Positions 55,826 through 64,000 of a stretch of DNA of 64,000 nt are shown piece after piece. This DNA comes from Pelagibacteraceae bacterium AG-430-E20 (GTDB taxonomy: Bacteria; Pseudomonadota; Alphaproteobacteria; Pelagibacterales; Pelagibacteraceae). Below the pieces are notes generated by a model. It saw only the letters and a list, made by a program, of their open reading frames with translations. It ran no database searches and was not told the DNA's origin. The stretch's first letter is position 1. Each line of letters opens with the position of its first letter. The stretch spans positions 129,001-193,000 of the forward strand of contig QCOF01000003.1 in the NCBI GenBank assembly GCA_003209915.1. Direction: 5' to 3'. The position numbers and the translations under genes are program-made.

Positions 55826-56234
55826 TATCATCTTCTATATCTTCAAAATCTCCCTCTATAAAATTATTTTTTTTCTTTTGTTTTGAGGCAAATTTTTTAG
55901 AAAATTTATTAAAAATTAATTTTCTACTTAAAGGAAATATTAACAGGAAACCTAAAATGTCAGTTGCAAATCCAGGTATTATTAAGAGCAAAGCTGCAAA
56001 TGCGATAGCTGCGCCTGAAATTACTTCGTATGCAGGTGTTTCATTTTTACTTAATTGAGCAAATCCAGATTTTAATGTATTTAACCCTTCATACTTTGCG
56101 TAATACACGCCTATGATTGCAGTAGTAAAAATGAGAAAAATGGTTGTAATCGCTCCGACCTGTGAACCAATTTTTATCAAAAGATAGATTTCGATGACTG
56201 GTACTAGGATTATTGTTAATAATATTGGGTTCAT
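55809..56234 (-). CDS. fxsA: FxsA-family membrane protein
   Basis: A small inner-membrane protein of unknown function; the E. coli relative interferes with phage T7 exclusion by F. The 141 residues open with LLTIILVPVIEIYLLIKIGSQVG, then a second membrane hairpin (about 65-100) and a charged, disordered tail. It lies between secB and a divergent Tim44-domain gene, the common alphaproteobacterial arrangement. Confidence 0.92.
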   Translation of the reverse strand: MNPILLTIILVPVIEIYLLIKIGSQVGAITTIFLIFTTAIIGVYYAKYEGLNTLKSGFAQLSKNETPAYEVISGAAIAFAALLLIIPGFATDILGFLLIFPLSRKLIFNKFSKKFASKQKKKNNFIEGDFEDIEDDNDRKI

Positions 56235-56292
56235 TTGTCCTTAATCTAAATTGCTGGTTGAAATTAATCAATAGAGTAATTACTATCATCAG

Positions 56293-56889
56293 ATGAATTA
56301 TAGTTTCGAGTACATCGACATCATTCTGCTAGCAATGATAGCGGGATTTATTTTTCTAAGACTAAGAGGAATTCTTGGTAAAAGAACAGGTTTTGACGGA
56401 AAAACTCCAGCCCAATTTAAAGAGGTGCTAAAAAATATTAATGTTGATCAACCAAGAAAATCAAATGAAATTTTCGACACTGCTGCTCAAGAAGAATTTT
56501 TAAAAGGTGCTAAAATTGCATATGAAACAATAATTACTGACTTTAGTGATAACGATAATAAAATTACAACAAGTAGATCTTTGTTAAATGGACAGATATA
56601 TTCCCAATTTAATGACGCCCTTAAGGAAAGAAGTTCAAGAGGTCATTTTGCTGAGATTACTTTTATAGGTATTAACTCAGCAGAAATCAAAGAACATAAA
56701 AAAATTGGTAACATTTTAAATGTTACAGTTGATTTTATTGCTGAAGTAATAACTTGTATTAGAGATAAAGAAAAAAAAATTGTTTCTGGAGACCCAGAAA
56801 AAATAAAAAAAATTTATGATACCTGGGTGTTTTCAAGGGATACAACTTCTGTAAATCCTAACTGGCAGCTGGTAAATACTTTAACCTAA
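56293..56889 (+). CDS. Tim44-domain protein (TimA)
   Basis: A 198-residue protein with one N-terminal membrane helix (about 9-26), a linker containing GKRTGFDGKTP, and a Tim44-like domain (about 60-195). The alphaproteobacterial TimA is related to mitochondrial Tim44, and here it lies in the same secB-fxsA neighbourhood. A role in membrane or export processes is inferred. It is followed without a gap by the Smr gene; mltA, which often lies between them, is absent. Confidence 0.88.
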   Translation: MNYSFEYIDIILLAMIAGFIFLRLRGILGKRTGFDGKTPAQFKEVLKNINVDQPRKSNEIFDTAAQEEFLKGAKIAYETIITDFSDNDNKITTSRSLLNGQIYSQFNDALKERSSRGHFAEITFIGINSAEIKEHKKIGNILNVTVDFIAEVITCIRDKEKKIVSGDPEKIKKIYDTWVFSRDTTSVNPNWQLVNTLT

Positions 56890-57312
56890 TTGAGTAACGA
56901 TATTTCAGAAAAAGATAAAAAAGACTGGGAAAACTTTATTTCTAGTGATGAACAACTCCCAAACAAAGATTTAAAGTTATCAAAGGAAAAACTTTTTAAA
57001 GTAAAATCAATTGATCTTCATGGGTATACGCTTGAGGAAGCGAACAAAACTATCGAAGAATTTATATATCAATCTTTTAGTGAAAAAATAAATAAGTTGA
57101 TTGTGGTTACTGGTAAAGGACTTCATTCACAAAACGAAAAGGATCCTTATGTGTCTAAAAATTTAAGCATATTGAAATATTCAGTTCCCGAATTTATTGA
57201 AAGTAACAAGAGTTTAATGAGCATTATCAATGAGATCAAAGATGCAAGTATTGAAGATGGTGGAAGTGGCGCTTTTTATATCTTTTTAAAAAAAAATAGA
57301 TCTATAGAATAA
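56890..57312 (+). CDS. Smr-domain protein
   Basis: A 140-residue protein with a C-terminal Smr domain (about 35-138): the [19 protein letters not shown] opening and [21 protein letters not shown]. Smr domains can act as endonucleases; free-standing ones have recently been linked to mRNA cleavage on collided ribosomes, though that is not shown for this type. The start is TTG, directly after the Tim44-gene stop. It ends 11 bases inside the convergent hslU. Confidence 0.88.
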   Translation: MSNDISEKDKKDWENFISSDEQLPNKDLKLSKEKLFKVKSIDLHGYTLEEANKTIEEFIYQSFSEKINKLIVVTGKGLHSQNEKDPYVSKNLSILKYSVPEFIESNKSLMSIINEIKDASIEDGGSGAFYIFLKKNRSIE

Positions 57313-58672
57313 ATTTTGAAAGATCAGTATCTTTAACTAAATTATCCAAGTTCTTATTAATATAATCCTTATTAATAACAATTTTTTCACCAGCACGATC
57401 AGTTGCAGTAAAACTTATCTCATCCAAAATTTTTTCAATTATTGTATGTAATCGTCTTGCGCCTATATTTTCTACAGTCGCATTTACTTCTGAAGCAATA
57501 TTTGCAATTGTATCGATCCCATCATCCGAAAACTCAAGATCAACATTCTCAGTCTTTAACAAGGCAACGTATTGCTTTATTAAACTAAAATCAGGCTCTC
57601 TTAAAATTCTTTTAAAATCTTCACTAGTTAATGCTTCCAACTCAACTCTAATAGGCAGTCTTCCTTGAAGTTCAGGTAGAAGATCTGATGGCTTAGCTAA
57701 TTGAAAAGCACCTGATGCAATAAATAAAATATGGTCTGTTTTAATTGGACCGTGTTTGGTGTTTACTGTTGTTCCCTCAATCAAAGGCAATAAATCTCTT
57801 TGAACTCCTTCACGAGACACATCACCACCGACCCTATCAGTTCTTGCTGAAATTTTGTCTATTTCATCTAAAAAGACAATACCGTTATTTTCAGTTGAAA
57901 GTTTTGCTGCTTTTACAATTTTATCTTGTTCGATTAGTTTATCAGATTCATCATTGATTAAAATTTCATGAGACTCTTTTACACTCATTTTCTTTTTCTT
58001 TTCTTTGTTTCCCATTGATTTACCAATCATTTCACCAATATTGATCATTCCAACATTAGCACCTGGCATACCAGGAATTTCAAATGATGCTCCAGATCCA
58101 CTATCACTAACAGAAATTTCTATTTCATTATCGTCCAAATCACCGTTTCTTAATCTTTTCCTAAAACTTTCTCTTGTTGCAAGGCTTGCTTTTTTACCTA
58201 CTAATGCGTCTAAGACTTTTTCCTCTGCTGCTTTTTGAGCTTGAGCAAAAACTTCTTTTCGTTTTTTAACTTTCTCCATTGCGATAGCAATTTCAATTAA
58301 ATCTCTTACTATTTGCTCTACATCTCTACCTACATAACCAACTTCAGTAAATCTAGTTGCCTCCACCTTGACAAAAGGTGCTTCAGCTAGTTTTGAAAGT
58401 CTTCTTGAAATTTCAGTTTTACCAACACCTGTTGGTCCGATCATTAATATATTTTTTGGCAAAACTTCATTTTTCATTTCACCTTTAAGGGCTTGTCTTC
58501 GCCATCGATTTCTTAAAGCAACTGCTACAGCTTTTTTTGCTTTGTTTTGACCGACTACAAATCGATCCAATTCTGAAACTATTTCTCTTGGGGACAGGGA
58601 ACTTACCAAAGAAGCTTGTTCTTTTTCTTTTTTATCCTTTGGAACGAGAGGTGTTACGTTTGAATTTTCCAT
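57302..58672 (-). CDS. hslU: ATP-dependent protease ATPase subunit HslU
   Basis: The AAA+ unfoldase of the HslUV protease. The 456 residues have [23 protein letters not shown] at the start, Walker [16 protein letters not shown], an inserted I-domain (about 140-250), Walker [11 protein letters not shown] and the C-terminal tail DTDLSKFIL that docks into HslV. It overlaps hslV by one base. Confidence 0.98.
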   Translation of the reverse strand: MENSNVTPLVPKDKKEKEQASLVSSLSPREIVSELDRFVVGQNKAKKAVAVALRNRWRRQALKGEMKNEVLPKNILMIGPTGVGKTEISRRLSKLAEAPFVKVEATRFTEVGYVGRDVEQIVRDLIEIAIAMEKVKKRKEVFAQAQKAAEEKVLDALVGKKASLATRESFRKRLRNGDLDDNEIEISVSDSGSGASFEIPGMPGANVGMINIGEMIGKSMGNKEKKKKMSVKESHEILINDESDKLIEQDKIVKAAKLSTENNGIVFLDEIDKISARTDRVGGDVSREGVQRDLLPLIEGTTVNTKHGPIKTDHILFIASGAFQLAKPSDLLPELQGRLPIRVELEALTSEDFKRILREPDFSLIKQYVALLKTENVDLEFSDDGIDTIANIASEVNATVENIGARRLHTIIEKILDEISFTATDRAGEKIVINKDYINKNLDNLVKDTDLSKFIL

Positions 58673-59187
58673 TATATTTTATGAACCTTGATATTATCAT
58701 TTGTGAATACACAAATTTCTGATGCAACCTTAATGGCTTTTTTTGCAACTTCTTCTGCGGACATGTCTGTATCCATTAAAACTTTTCCAGCAGCTAAAGC
58801 ATAATTTCCTCCAGAACCTATGCCAATAACATCTCCTTCGGGTTCTAAAACATCTCCTGTTCCAGAAATTATATAACTATTTTCTTTATCTCCAATAGCC
58901 ATTAGCGCCTCTAATCTTCTTAAATATTTATCAGTCCGCCAATCTTTTGCTAACTCAACAGCGGCTCTTGATAAGTTTCCTGCGTGCTTTTCTATTTTGG
59001 CCTCTAATCTTTCAAACAAAGTTAGGGCGTCAGCAGTTGATCCTGCAAATCCAGCAACAACATCTCTTTTTTCAATTTTTCTAACTTTCGAAGCAGTGCT
59101 TTTAACAACAGTATTTCCCATACTAACTTGCCCGTCACCAGCAACTACAACTTCATTATTTTTTCTTACTAATACAATTGTTGTCAT
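58672..59187 (-). CDS. hslV: ATP-dependent protease proteolytic subunit HslV
   Basis: The N-terminal-nucleophile peptidase of HslUV. The start chosen is the second of two adjacent ATG codons (59187), because the catalytic residue must be Thr right after the removed Met (MTTIVLVRK). An earlier ATG at 59190 would leave an extra Met. The 171 residues include [25 protein letters not shown] and [12 protein letters not shown]. An RpoH-like promoter sits so close upstream that the mRNA may have almost no leader. Confidence 0.96.
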   Translation of the reverse strand: MTTIVLVRKNNEVVVAGDGQVSMGNTVVKSTASKVRKIEKRDVVAGFAGSTADALTLFERLEAKIEKHAGNLSRAAVELAKDWRTDKYLRRLEALMAIGDKENSYIISGTGDVLEPEGDVIGIGSGGNYALAAGKVLMDTDMSAEEVAKKAIKVASEICVFTNDNIKVHKI

Positions 59188-59194
59188 CATTAAT

Positions 59195-59222
59195 AAATGG
59201 TAACTAATTTTGATACTTCAAG
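59195..59222 (-). promoter_or_regulatory. RpoH-like promoter before hslV
   Basis: On the minus strand CTTG (59222-59219), 17 bases, then ACCATTT (59201-59195). The spacing equals that of the dnaK promoter and five of seven -10 positions fit the alphaproteobacterial RpoH consensus. HslVU is a classical heat-shock operon. The expected start site (about 59188) falls at the hslV start codon. Confidence 0.45.
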
Positions 59223-59276
59223 TAGAGAGAGGGATATTGATATACGGTGATTATGTATATATACCTTTAAAAACAT

Positions 59277-59867
59277 ATGGCTAGAAAAGGAAAAATATCT
59301 CGAAAAACTAAAGAAACCAGTATCAGTGTTGAGGTAAATATTGATGGTAAAGGAAAATACCAAATTGATACTGGAATAGGTTTTTTGGACCATATGCTTG
59401 AGCAATTATCAAAGCATTCATTAATAGATCTAAAAGTAAAAGCTAAAGGAGATACACACATAGATCTTCACCACACAACCGAAGATACAGGTATTGCAAT
59501 TGGTGAAGCTTTAAAAAAAGCTGCTAAAAAATTTGTTGGGATTAAACGTTATGCTCACAGACTTATTCCTATGGATGAAACATTAACTAGAGTTGCAATT
59601 GATGTTTCAAACAGACCTTATTTGATTTGGAAAGTAAAATTAAAAGTAGAAAAACTTGGGGAGATGGATACCGAACTATTTAAAGAATGGTTTCAAGCCT
59701 TTTCTCAATCTGCTGGAATTACATTACACGTTGAAAATATTTATGGTGACAATAGCCACCACATTATTGAATCTTGTTACAAAGGTTTAGCAAGATCTTT
59801 AAGAGATGCTTTAGAAATGGACCCTAGAAGTAAAAAAAGCATTCCATCAACTAAAGGCTCATTATAA
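59277..59867 (+). CDS. hisB: Imidazoleglycerol-phosphate dehydratase
   Basis: The sixth step of histidine synthesis. The 196 residues are the monofunctional bacterial type without a phosphatase domain. Metal-site blocks are visible: [33 protein letters not shown] and [20 protein letters not shown]. It is divergent from hslV across 89 bases and leads the hisB-hisH-hisA-hisF-hisE run. Confidence 0.98.
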   Translation: MARKGKISRKTKETSISVEVNIDGKGKYQIDTGIGFLDHMLEQLSKHSLIDLKVKAKGDTHIDLHHTTEDTGIAIGEALKKAAKKFVGIKRYAHRLIPMDETLTRVAIDVSNRPYLIWKVKLKVEKLGEMDTELFKEWFQAFSQSAGITLHVENIYGDNSHHIIESCYKGLARSLRDALEMDPRSKKSIPSTKGSL

Positions 59868-59872
59868 GTTTA

Positions 59873-60499
59873 ATGAATGTCACAATTGTTGATTATAATT
59901 CAGGCAATATAAGCTCGGTCATTAATTCCTTCAAGGAAGTTGCCAAAGACAAGGTAAATATTGAGGTAACATCAGATTTAAATAAAATAAAATCTAGTGA
60001 CAAAGTTGTTTTGCCAGGACAAGGTTCGTTTAAAAGTTGTGTTGATGCACTCAATAATATCAGTGGTTTGGTGGATACCTTAAACGAGTTTGCTATAGAT
60101 AACAAAAAACCTCTGCTTGGAATTTGTGTTGGGTTACAGATGTTTGCTGATGTTGGCTATGAAGAAATAGAAACCAAGGGTCTAGGGTGGATATCGGGCA
60201 AGGTATCTAAAATTGATAACCAAAATGGAAAGTACAAACTTCCTCATATTGGTTGGAACGAATTAAATATCGTTAAGGATAGCAAAATTTTTAAAGGTAT
60301 AGAAAATAATTCTCACATGTACTTTGTGCACAGCTATGAACTTATTCCAAATGATAAAAATGTAGTGTCAGCAATTACCGACTACTCGTCAAATATTGTT
60401 TGTTCTATTGAAAAAGAAAATATTTTTGGAACTCAATTTCACCCAGAGAAAAGTGACAAAGCTGGACTTAAAATAATTGATAACTTTATAAATTTATAA
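59873..60499 (+). CDS. hisH: Imidazole glycerol phosphate synthase, glutaminase subunit
   Basis: Produces ammonia from glutamine and passes it to HisF. The 208 residues are a class I glutaminase: nucleophile Cys in LLGICVGLQMF and the His-Glu pair in GTQFHPEKS. It lies 5 bases after hisB and directly before hisA, so the pathway genes are co-transcribed. Confidence 0.98.
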   Translation: MNVTIVDYNSGNISSVINSFKEVAKDKVNIEVTSDLNKIKSSDKVVLPGQGSFKSCVDALNNISGLVDTLNEFAIDNKKPLLGICVGLQMFADVGYEEIETKGLGWISGKVSKIDNQNGKYKLPHIGWNELNIVKDSKIFKGIENNSHMYFVHSYELIPNDKNVVSAITDYSSNIVCSIEKENIFGTQFHPEKSDKAGLKIIDNFINL

Positions 60500-61225
60500 A
60501 TGAAGATATTCCCTGCAATAGACATAAAAGATAAAAAATGTGTAAGGCTAGTTAAAGGAAACTTTGATAATAAAACTGAATACGAGATGTCTCCAGTGGA
60601 ACAGGCAAGAAAATATAAAGATCATGGATTTAAAAATTTACATATAGTAGACCTGGACGGCGCCTTGACTGGTGATACAGTAAATTTAGATATTATCCAA
60701 ATAATAGTTAAGAATTTTGACTTAAAAATTGAAGTGGGGGGTGGAGTTAGAAGCATTGAAAGTATTAAAAAATATACTGATATTGGAGTTGAAAAAGTAA
60801 TTTTAGGAAGTGCAGCCATTAAAGATAAAAATTTTTTGAAAGAAGCTTGTCAAAAATTTCCAAATCAAATTGCTTTAGGTTTAGATGCTAAAGATGGATA
60901 TTTATCTGTGTCTGGCTGGAAAGAAAATTCAAATAAATTAACTTTGGATTTTTTGAAAGAGATAAATGATTTTGGTGCCAGTAGATTAATTTATACAGAT
61001 ATTAATCAGGATGGAATGAAACAAGGACCAAATTTTGAAGAAACTTCCAAAGTTGCTGGTACTTCTAGTTGTCCAGTTGTAATATCTGGCGGCGTCTCTT
61101 CTATTGATGATATTAAAAAAGCTAAAGAATTAAATAATAAAAATATTGAAGGTATTATAGTAGGTAAAGCCATATACGATGGTGATATTAACTTAGATGA
61201 ATTAGCTAGGGAATTAGATGCTTAA
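60500..61225 (+). CDS. hisA: ProFAR isomerase (HisA)
   Basis: The Amadori isomerase of histidine synthesis. The 241-residue half-barrel-repeat TIM barrel has [16 protein letters not shown] with the catalytic Asp, [13 protein letters not shown] ([10 protein letters not shown]) and VVISGGVSS phosphate-binding loops, and the second Asp in IYTDINQDG. It starts directly after hisH and overlaps hisF by 8 bases. Confidence 0.98.
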   Translation: MKIFPAIDIKDKKCVRLVKGNFDNKTEYEMSPVEQARKYKDHGFKNLHIVDLDGALTGDTVNLDIIQIIVKNFDLKIEVGGGVRSIESIKKYTDIGVEKVILGSAAIKDKNFLKEACQKFPNQIALGLDAKDGYLSVSGWKENSNKLTLDFLKEINDFGASRLIYTDINQDGMKQGPNFEETSKVAGTSSCPVVISGGVSSIDDIKKAKELNNKNIEGIIVGKAIYDGDINLDELARELDA

Positions 61226-61970
61226 AAATAGAATAATACCTTGTTTAGATGTTAAAAATGGCAGAGTTGTAAAAGGAATTAACTTTATCGATCTAAAGGA
61301 CGCTGGAGACCCTGTTGAGCAAGCAAAAATTTATTCTGATGGTGGTGCAGATGAAATATGTTTTTTAGATATCACTGCTTCAAATGAAAATAGAGATACA
61401 ATCTATGATGTAGTAGATAGAACTTCTAAGAAATGTTTTGTGCCTTTAACTGTCGGAGGTGGTGTTAGGAGTGTTGAGGATATTAATAAATTACTTAATT
61501 GTGGAGCAGATAAAGTATCAATTAACACTGCAGCAGTTCAAAATGCAAAAGTTGTTGAAGACAGTTCTAGGAAGTTTGGTTCTCAATGTATTGTGGTTGC
61601 AATTGATGCAAAGAGAAAAGATGGTGGATGGGAAATTTTTACTCATGGAGGAAGAAATTCAACAGGCATAAATGCTCTGGAATTTGCTTCTAAGATGGAA
61701 AAATGTGGAGCCGGAGAGCTATTAGTTACCTCTATGGATAAAGACGGAACCCAGTCTGGTTATGATATTGAGCTAACGCAAAAGATATCCTCTATGGTAA
61801 ATATTCCAGTTATTGCATCTGGTGGAGTTGGAACTTTAGATCACCTCGTAGATGGAATAAAATCAGGGGCTAGTGCCGTATTAGCAGCATCTATATTTCA
61901 CTATGGCACCTATTCAGTTAATCAAGCTAAGCAATATTTGGCTTCAAAAGACATACCTGTTAGGATTTAG
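61218..61970 (+). CDS. hisF: Imidazole glycerol phosphate synthase, cyclase subunit
   Basis: Joins ammonia from HisH with PRFAR to make IGP and AICAR. The 250 residues are a TIM barrel with the catalytic Asp in [14 protein letters not shown] and [13 protein letters not shown], and the phosphate loops VGGGVRS and [10 protein letters not shown]. It overlaps hisA and is one base before hisE. Confidence 0.98.
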   Translation: MLKNRIIPCLDVKNGRVVKGINFIDLKDAGDPVEQAKIYSDGGADEICFLDITASNENRDTIYDVVDRTSKKCFVPLTVGGGVRSVEDINKLLNCGADKVSINTAAVQNAKVVEDSSRKFGSQCIVVAIDAKRKDGGWEIFTHGGRNSTGINALEFASKMEKCGAGELLVTSMDKDGTQSGYDIELTQKISSMVNIPVIASGGVGTLDHLVDGIKSGASAVLAASIFHYGTYSVNQAKQYLASKDIPVRI

Positions 61971-61971
61971 T

Positions 61972-62244
61972 ATGTTTAAAATTTTAGAAGATCTCGTAAC
62001 CCTTGCTAGAGAACGAAAAAGTAGTCCTGTTGTTGGCTCATATACCAATAAACTTCTTGAGGATAAATCTTTAGCAAAAGAAAAAGTTTTAGAAGAAATT
62101 AATGAGTTAATTGAAGCTGTAGAACAAGATACAAATAAAATTCACGAAGCTGCAGATGTTCTTTATCACTTAATTATGTATCTTGAAAGAAATGGAATAA
62201 AAATTGAAGACGTTATGAAGGAATTGAGTAATAGAAGAAAATAA
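61972..62244 (+). CDS. hisE: Phosphoribosyl-ATP pyrophosphatase
   Basis: The second step of histidine synthesis: PR-ATP to PR-AMP. The start is set at the ATG at 61972, one base after the hisF stop (MFKILEDL); a longer frame from 61903 only reads through hisF. The 90 residues have the helical metal-binding core EEINELIEAVEQ and HEAADVLYHLIMYL. HisI, its usual next partner, is not in this window. Confidence 0.95.
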   Translation: MFKILEDLVTLARERKSSPVVGSYTNKLLEDKSLAKEKVLEEINELIEAVEQDTNKIHEAADVLYHLIMYLERNGIKIEDVMKELSNRRK

Positions 62245-62247
62245 AAA

Positions 62248-62613
62248 ATGGCCTACGATGACAGTAATATCTTTGCTAAAATTTTAAGAGGGGAGATACC
62301 TTGTAAAAAAATTTATGAGGACGATTTTGTTTTATCATTCCATGACATTAATCCACAAAAAAAAATTCACGCTTTGGTAATCCCCAAGGGAAAATATATT
62401 GATCTAGATGATTTTAGTTTAAATGCATCACCTGAAGAGATGGTAGGTTTGCTTAAAGGTATAAATATTGTTGCAAAAAAGTTGGGTATATCAACAGAAG
62501 TAGGCAAAGGTTATAGAGCTTTAGCCAATATCAATGAACACGGGGGTCAAGAGGTTCCACACTTACATTTTCATCTTTTTGGAGGTGAAACAGTTGGAAA
62601 AATGGTTGAGTGA
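62248..62613 (+). CDS. HIT-family hydrolase (HinT-like)
   Basis: A histidine-triad nucleotide hydrolase, probably acting on purine phosphoramidates. The 121 residues include FAKILRGEIPCKKIYED and the triad HLHFHLFGG after the NEHGGQEVP turn. It lies after hisE, as in other alphaproteobacteria, and overlaps the next gene by four bases (GTGA). Confidence 0.95.
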   Translation: MAYDDSNIFAKILRGEIPCKKIYEDDFVLSFHDINPQKKIHALVIPKGKYIDLDDFSLNASPEEMVGLLKGINIVAKKLGISTEVGKGYRALANINEHGGQEVPHLHFHLFGGETVGKMVE

Positions 62614-63113
62614 CACAAGAAGTAAAAAGAAATTACTTAGAAATAACTTCTCTTAAAGATCTAAATCAGGGATCTAAGCCTTCTAAAGACTATTCTTTAA
62701 AATTGTTAGATCCAATTAACTTTCAGCTCAATAAATTTTTCTATAAAAACATTGGTAATAAACATAAGTGGGTTGATAGGTTAATTTGGAATGAAGAACA
62801 GTGGATAAATTATGTTTCAAGTGAAAATGTTAATACTTATGTTTTAAAATGTAAAGATGATTTAGTTGGTTTCTTTGAGTTAATTTATCATCAGGAAAAA
62901 AAAGAAGTTGAAATAGCTTATTTAGGTATTTTAGAGGAGTATCATAATAAAAAACTTGGATCATATTTATTATCAGAAGCAATTAAGATATCTTTTAAAA
63001 ATAAAATCGGTAGAGTTTGGGTTCACACTTGTACTTTAGATCACAAGAATGCTTTAAATAATTATATGATGAGAGGCATGAAAGTATTTAAAACTGAAAT
63101 CATTAATATTTAA
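62610..63113 (+). CDS. GNAT-family N-acetyltransferase
   Basis: A 167-residue GNAT protein. The acetyl-CoA site is in IAYLGILEEYHNKKLGSYLLSEAI, with a degenerate Q/RxxGxG/A form (HNKKLGSYL), and the C-terminal VHTCTLDHKNALNNYMMRGMKVFKTE closes the fold. The substrate is unknown; alphaproteobacterial relatives next to HIT genes are likewise uncharacterised. The start is GTG. It overlaps the convergent lolA by 4 bases. Confidence 0.85.
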   Translation: MTQEVKRNYLEITSLKDLNQGSKPSKDYSLKLLDPINFQLNKFFYKNIGNKHKWVDRLIWNEEQWINYVSSENVNTYVLKCKDDLVGFFELIYHQEKKEVEIAYLGILEEYHNKKLGSYLLSEAIKISFKNKIGRVWVHTCTLDHKNALNNYMMRGMKVFKTEIINI

Positions 63114-63658
63114 TTTTGAATTGGGAGTTTAAATATATTTTTTGGGATTATTCTGTTTTTTCGAATTGAGGATAAAAAAGTAATATTAAAATTTTGATAT
63201 ACATCTGTATTTTGCCATCCAATCAAATCGTAAGTTTCTTTGTTAAAAAAAACATTAATTTCACTATCTTTTTCTTTGATTGTATAATTGATCAAAGATC
63301 CATCAACAATTCTTTCTTCTAAAACATTAATTTTATTAATTAAGAAATCTTTATCTAGAATAAAGTTAAGAGGAGTTTTATTGAGTGGATATCGATAATA
63401 ACTCGTAATAGTTTTAATAACTAACGATTTACCATTTGATACTAAAATTTTGTTATTGCTTTTAGCGTATTCACAAAATATTTTTTTTGGATATTGAATA
63501 GTACAATTTCCATTTTCAATTTTTCCATTTATATTCTGCTCAAAATTAAAATCAAAATTTTGGGTATTCTTTAAATTTTCAATAATTTTTTCTTTATTAC
63601 TTGTATTACCATTTGTAATGAAAAATAAAAAAAAAAACGTAATAATATATTTTATCAT
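63110..63658 (-). CDS. lolA: Outer-membrane lipoprotein carrier LolA
   Basis: A periplasmic chaperone that carries lipoproteins to the outer membrane. The 182 residues have a signal peptide (1-19) and an open beta-barrel fold shared with LolA: QNFDFNFEQNINGKIENGNCTIQYP, then VSNGKSLVIKT and PLNFILDKDF. The start shares bases with the ftsK stop (TAATG), the conserved ftsK-lolA order of alphaproteobacteria. It works in the same pathway as Lnt, LptE and the DUF3576 and BON lipoproteins. Confidence 0.9.
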   Translation of the reverse strand: MIKYIITFFFLFFITNGNTSNKEKIIENLKNTQNFDFNFEQNINGKIENGNCTIQYPKKIFCEYAKSNNKILVSNGKSLVIKTITSYYRYPLNKTPLNFILDKDFLINKINVLEERIVDGSLINYTIKEKDSEINVFFNKETYDLIGWQNTDVYQNFNITFLSSIRKNRIIPKNIFKLPIQN

Positions 63659-64000
63659 TAAAGAACATCTCTTTTACCAACATGATTTGCCTTACTAACT
63701 ATCCCATCTGCTTCCATCATATCAATAATTCTTGCAGCTCTATTGTACCCTATTTGAAGTTTTCTCTGTAAAAACGAGGTGGAGGCTTTACCTTCTGATC
63801 TAATTATTTCCAAAGCTTGCTGGTAAAGTTCATCTTTATCACCTTGATTAGCACTGTCCCCAATTTCCTTTTCATCTGCAAAATTTAATATTTCGTCTAC
63901 ATAATCCGGTTCTGCTTGAGATCTTAAAAAATTGTTAATTTTTTCTATCTCATTATCTGAAACAAAAGGTGCATGAATTCTGACTATTCGATTAGCAGAA
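63658..64000 (-). CDS. ftsK: DNA translocase FtsK, C-terminal part (runs off window)
   Basis: The end of FtsK, which pumps chromosome dimers through the septum and activates XerCD at dif. The visible 113 residues begin in the motor domain (SANRIVRIHAPFVSD), pass a linker with PDYVDEIL, and end with the gamma winged helix: GKASTSFLQRKLQIGYNRAARIIDMMEADGIVS and a final KRDVL. The gamma domain reads KOPS sequences. The stop codon (63658-63660) overlaps the lolA ATG by one base. Confidence 0.96.
   Translation of the reverse strand, partial: SANRIVRIHAPFVSDNEIEKINNFLRSQAEPDYVDEILNFADEKEIGDSANQGDKDELYQQALEIIRSEGKASTSFLQRKLQIGYNRAARIIDMMEADGIVSKANHVGKRDVL

Noticed and set aside
1..64000. CRISPR arrays, tRNA or rRNA genes, insertion sequences and prophage genes
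   Set aside because: Almost every base is assigned to a core gene. The few gaps show no direct-repeat arrays, cloverleaf sequences, transposases or integrase sites.

Overview
The window is a gene-dense, very AT-rich chromosomal segment that looks like a SAR11 (Pelagibacterales, Candidatus Pelagibacter-type) alphaproteobacterium. The evidence is spacers of a few bases or start/stop overlaps almost everywhere, short versions of core proteins, two tandem acidic alphaproteobacterial porins, and gene orders typical of Alphaproteobacteria with many members missing. I see no rRNA, tRNA, CRISPR array, insertion sequence, prophage or defence island.

Layout. (1) 1-650: the end of a GIY-YIG nuclease-domain gene, the most accessory-looking gene here. 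(2) 0.7-18.8 kb, almost all on the minus strand: a shortened version of the alphaproteobacterial block murJ-trpS-nfu-tsaB-fur-miaB-phoH-ybeY-lnt-metK-nusA-infB-rbfA-rpsO-pnp, interrupted by a polysaccharide deacetylase with a one-base frameshift and a Bax-like glucosaminidase. A strong hairpin terminator and a promoter separate metK from nusA. (3) 18.9-31.6 kb: maeB, an envelope cluster (BON lipoprotein, rsmI, LpoA-like protein), rdgB, the chaperone cluster grpE-dnaK-dnaJ with an RpoH-type promoter before dnaK, an alpha/beta hydrolase of the fluoroacetate dehalogenase type whose nucleophile Asp is Asn, dapB, nth and a PfkB kinase. A 39-codon ArfA-like ribosome-rescue gene lies at 31579-31698. 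(4) 31.7-38.2 kb: a 2OG-Fe(II) oxygenase, a winged-helix regulator divergent from an L,D-transpeptidase, yggS divergent from a ThiE/TenI-like gene, and two tandem porins around a small winged-helix regulator. (5) 38.2-55.4 kb: the probable origin region. DUF3576-leuS-lptE-holA run toward a minus-strand block from hemE down to parB, while ppsR-maf-aroE-coaE-dnaQ run the other way. The 272-base gap between hemE and ppsR is the probable oriC, and a perfect 16-bp parS palindrome lies inside rsmG. (6) 55.4-64 kb: secB, fxsA, a Tim44-domain gene, a Smr gene, hslVU, hisBHAFE, a HIT protein, a GNAT protein, lolA and the 3' end of ftsK.

Together the genes cover transcription and translation control, cell-envelope assembly, haem and histidine synthesis, protein folding, and chromosome replication and segregation. 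The window is mainly core genome. The items most worth a second look are the ArfA-like small gene, the nusA leader with promoter and terminator, the D-to-N hydrolase, the compact TsaB, the frameshifted deacetylase, the porin/regulator locus, and the oriC/parS sites.
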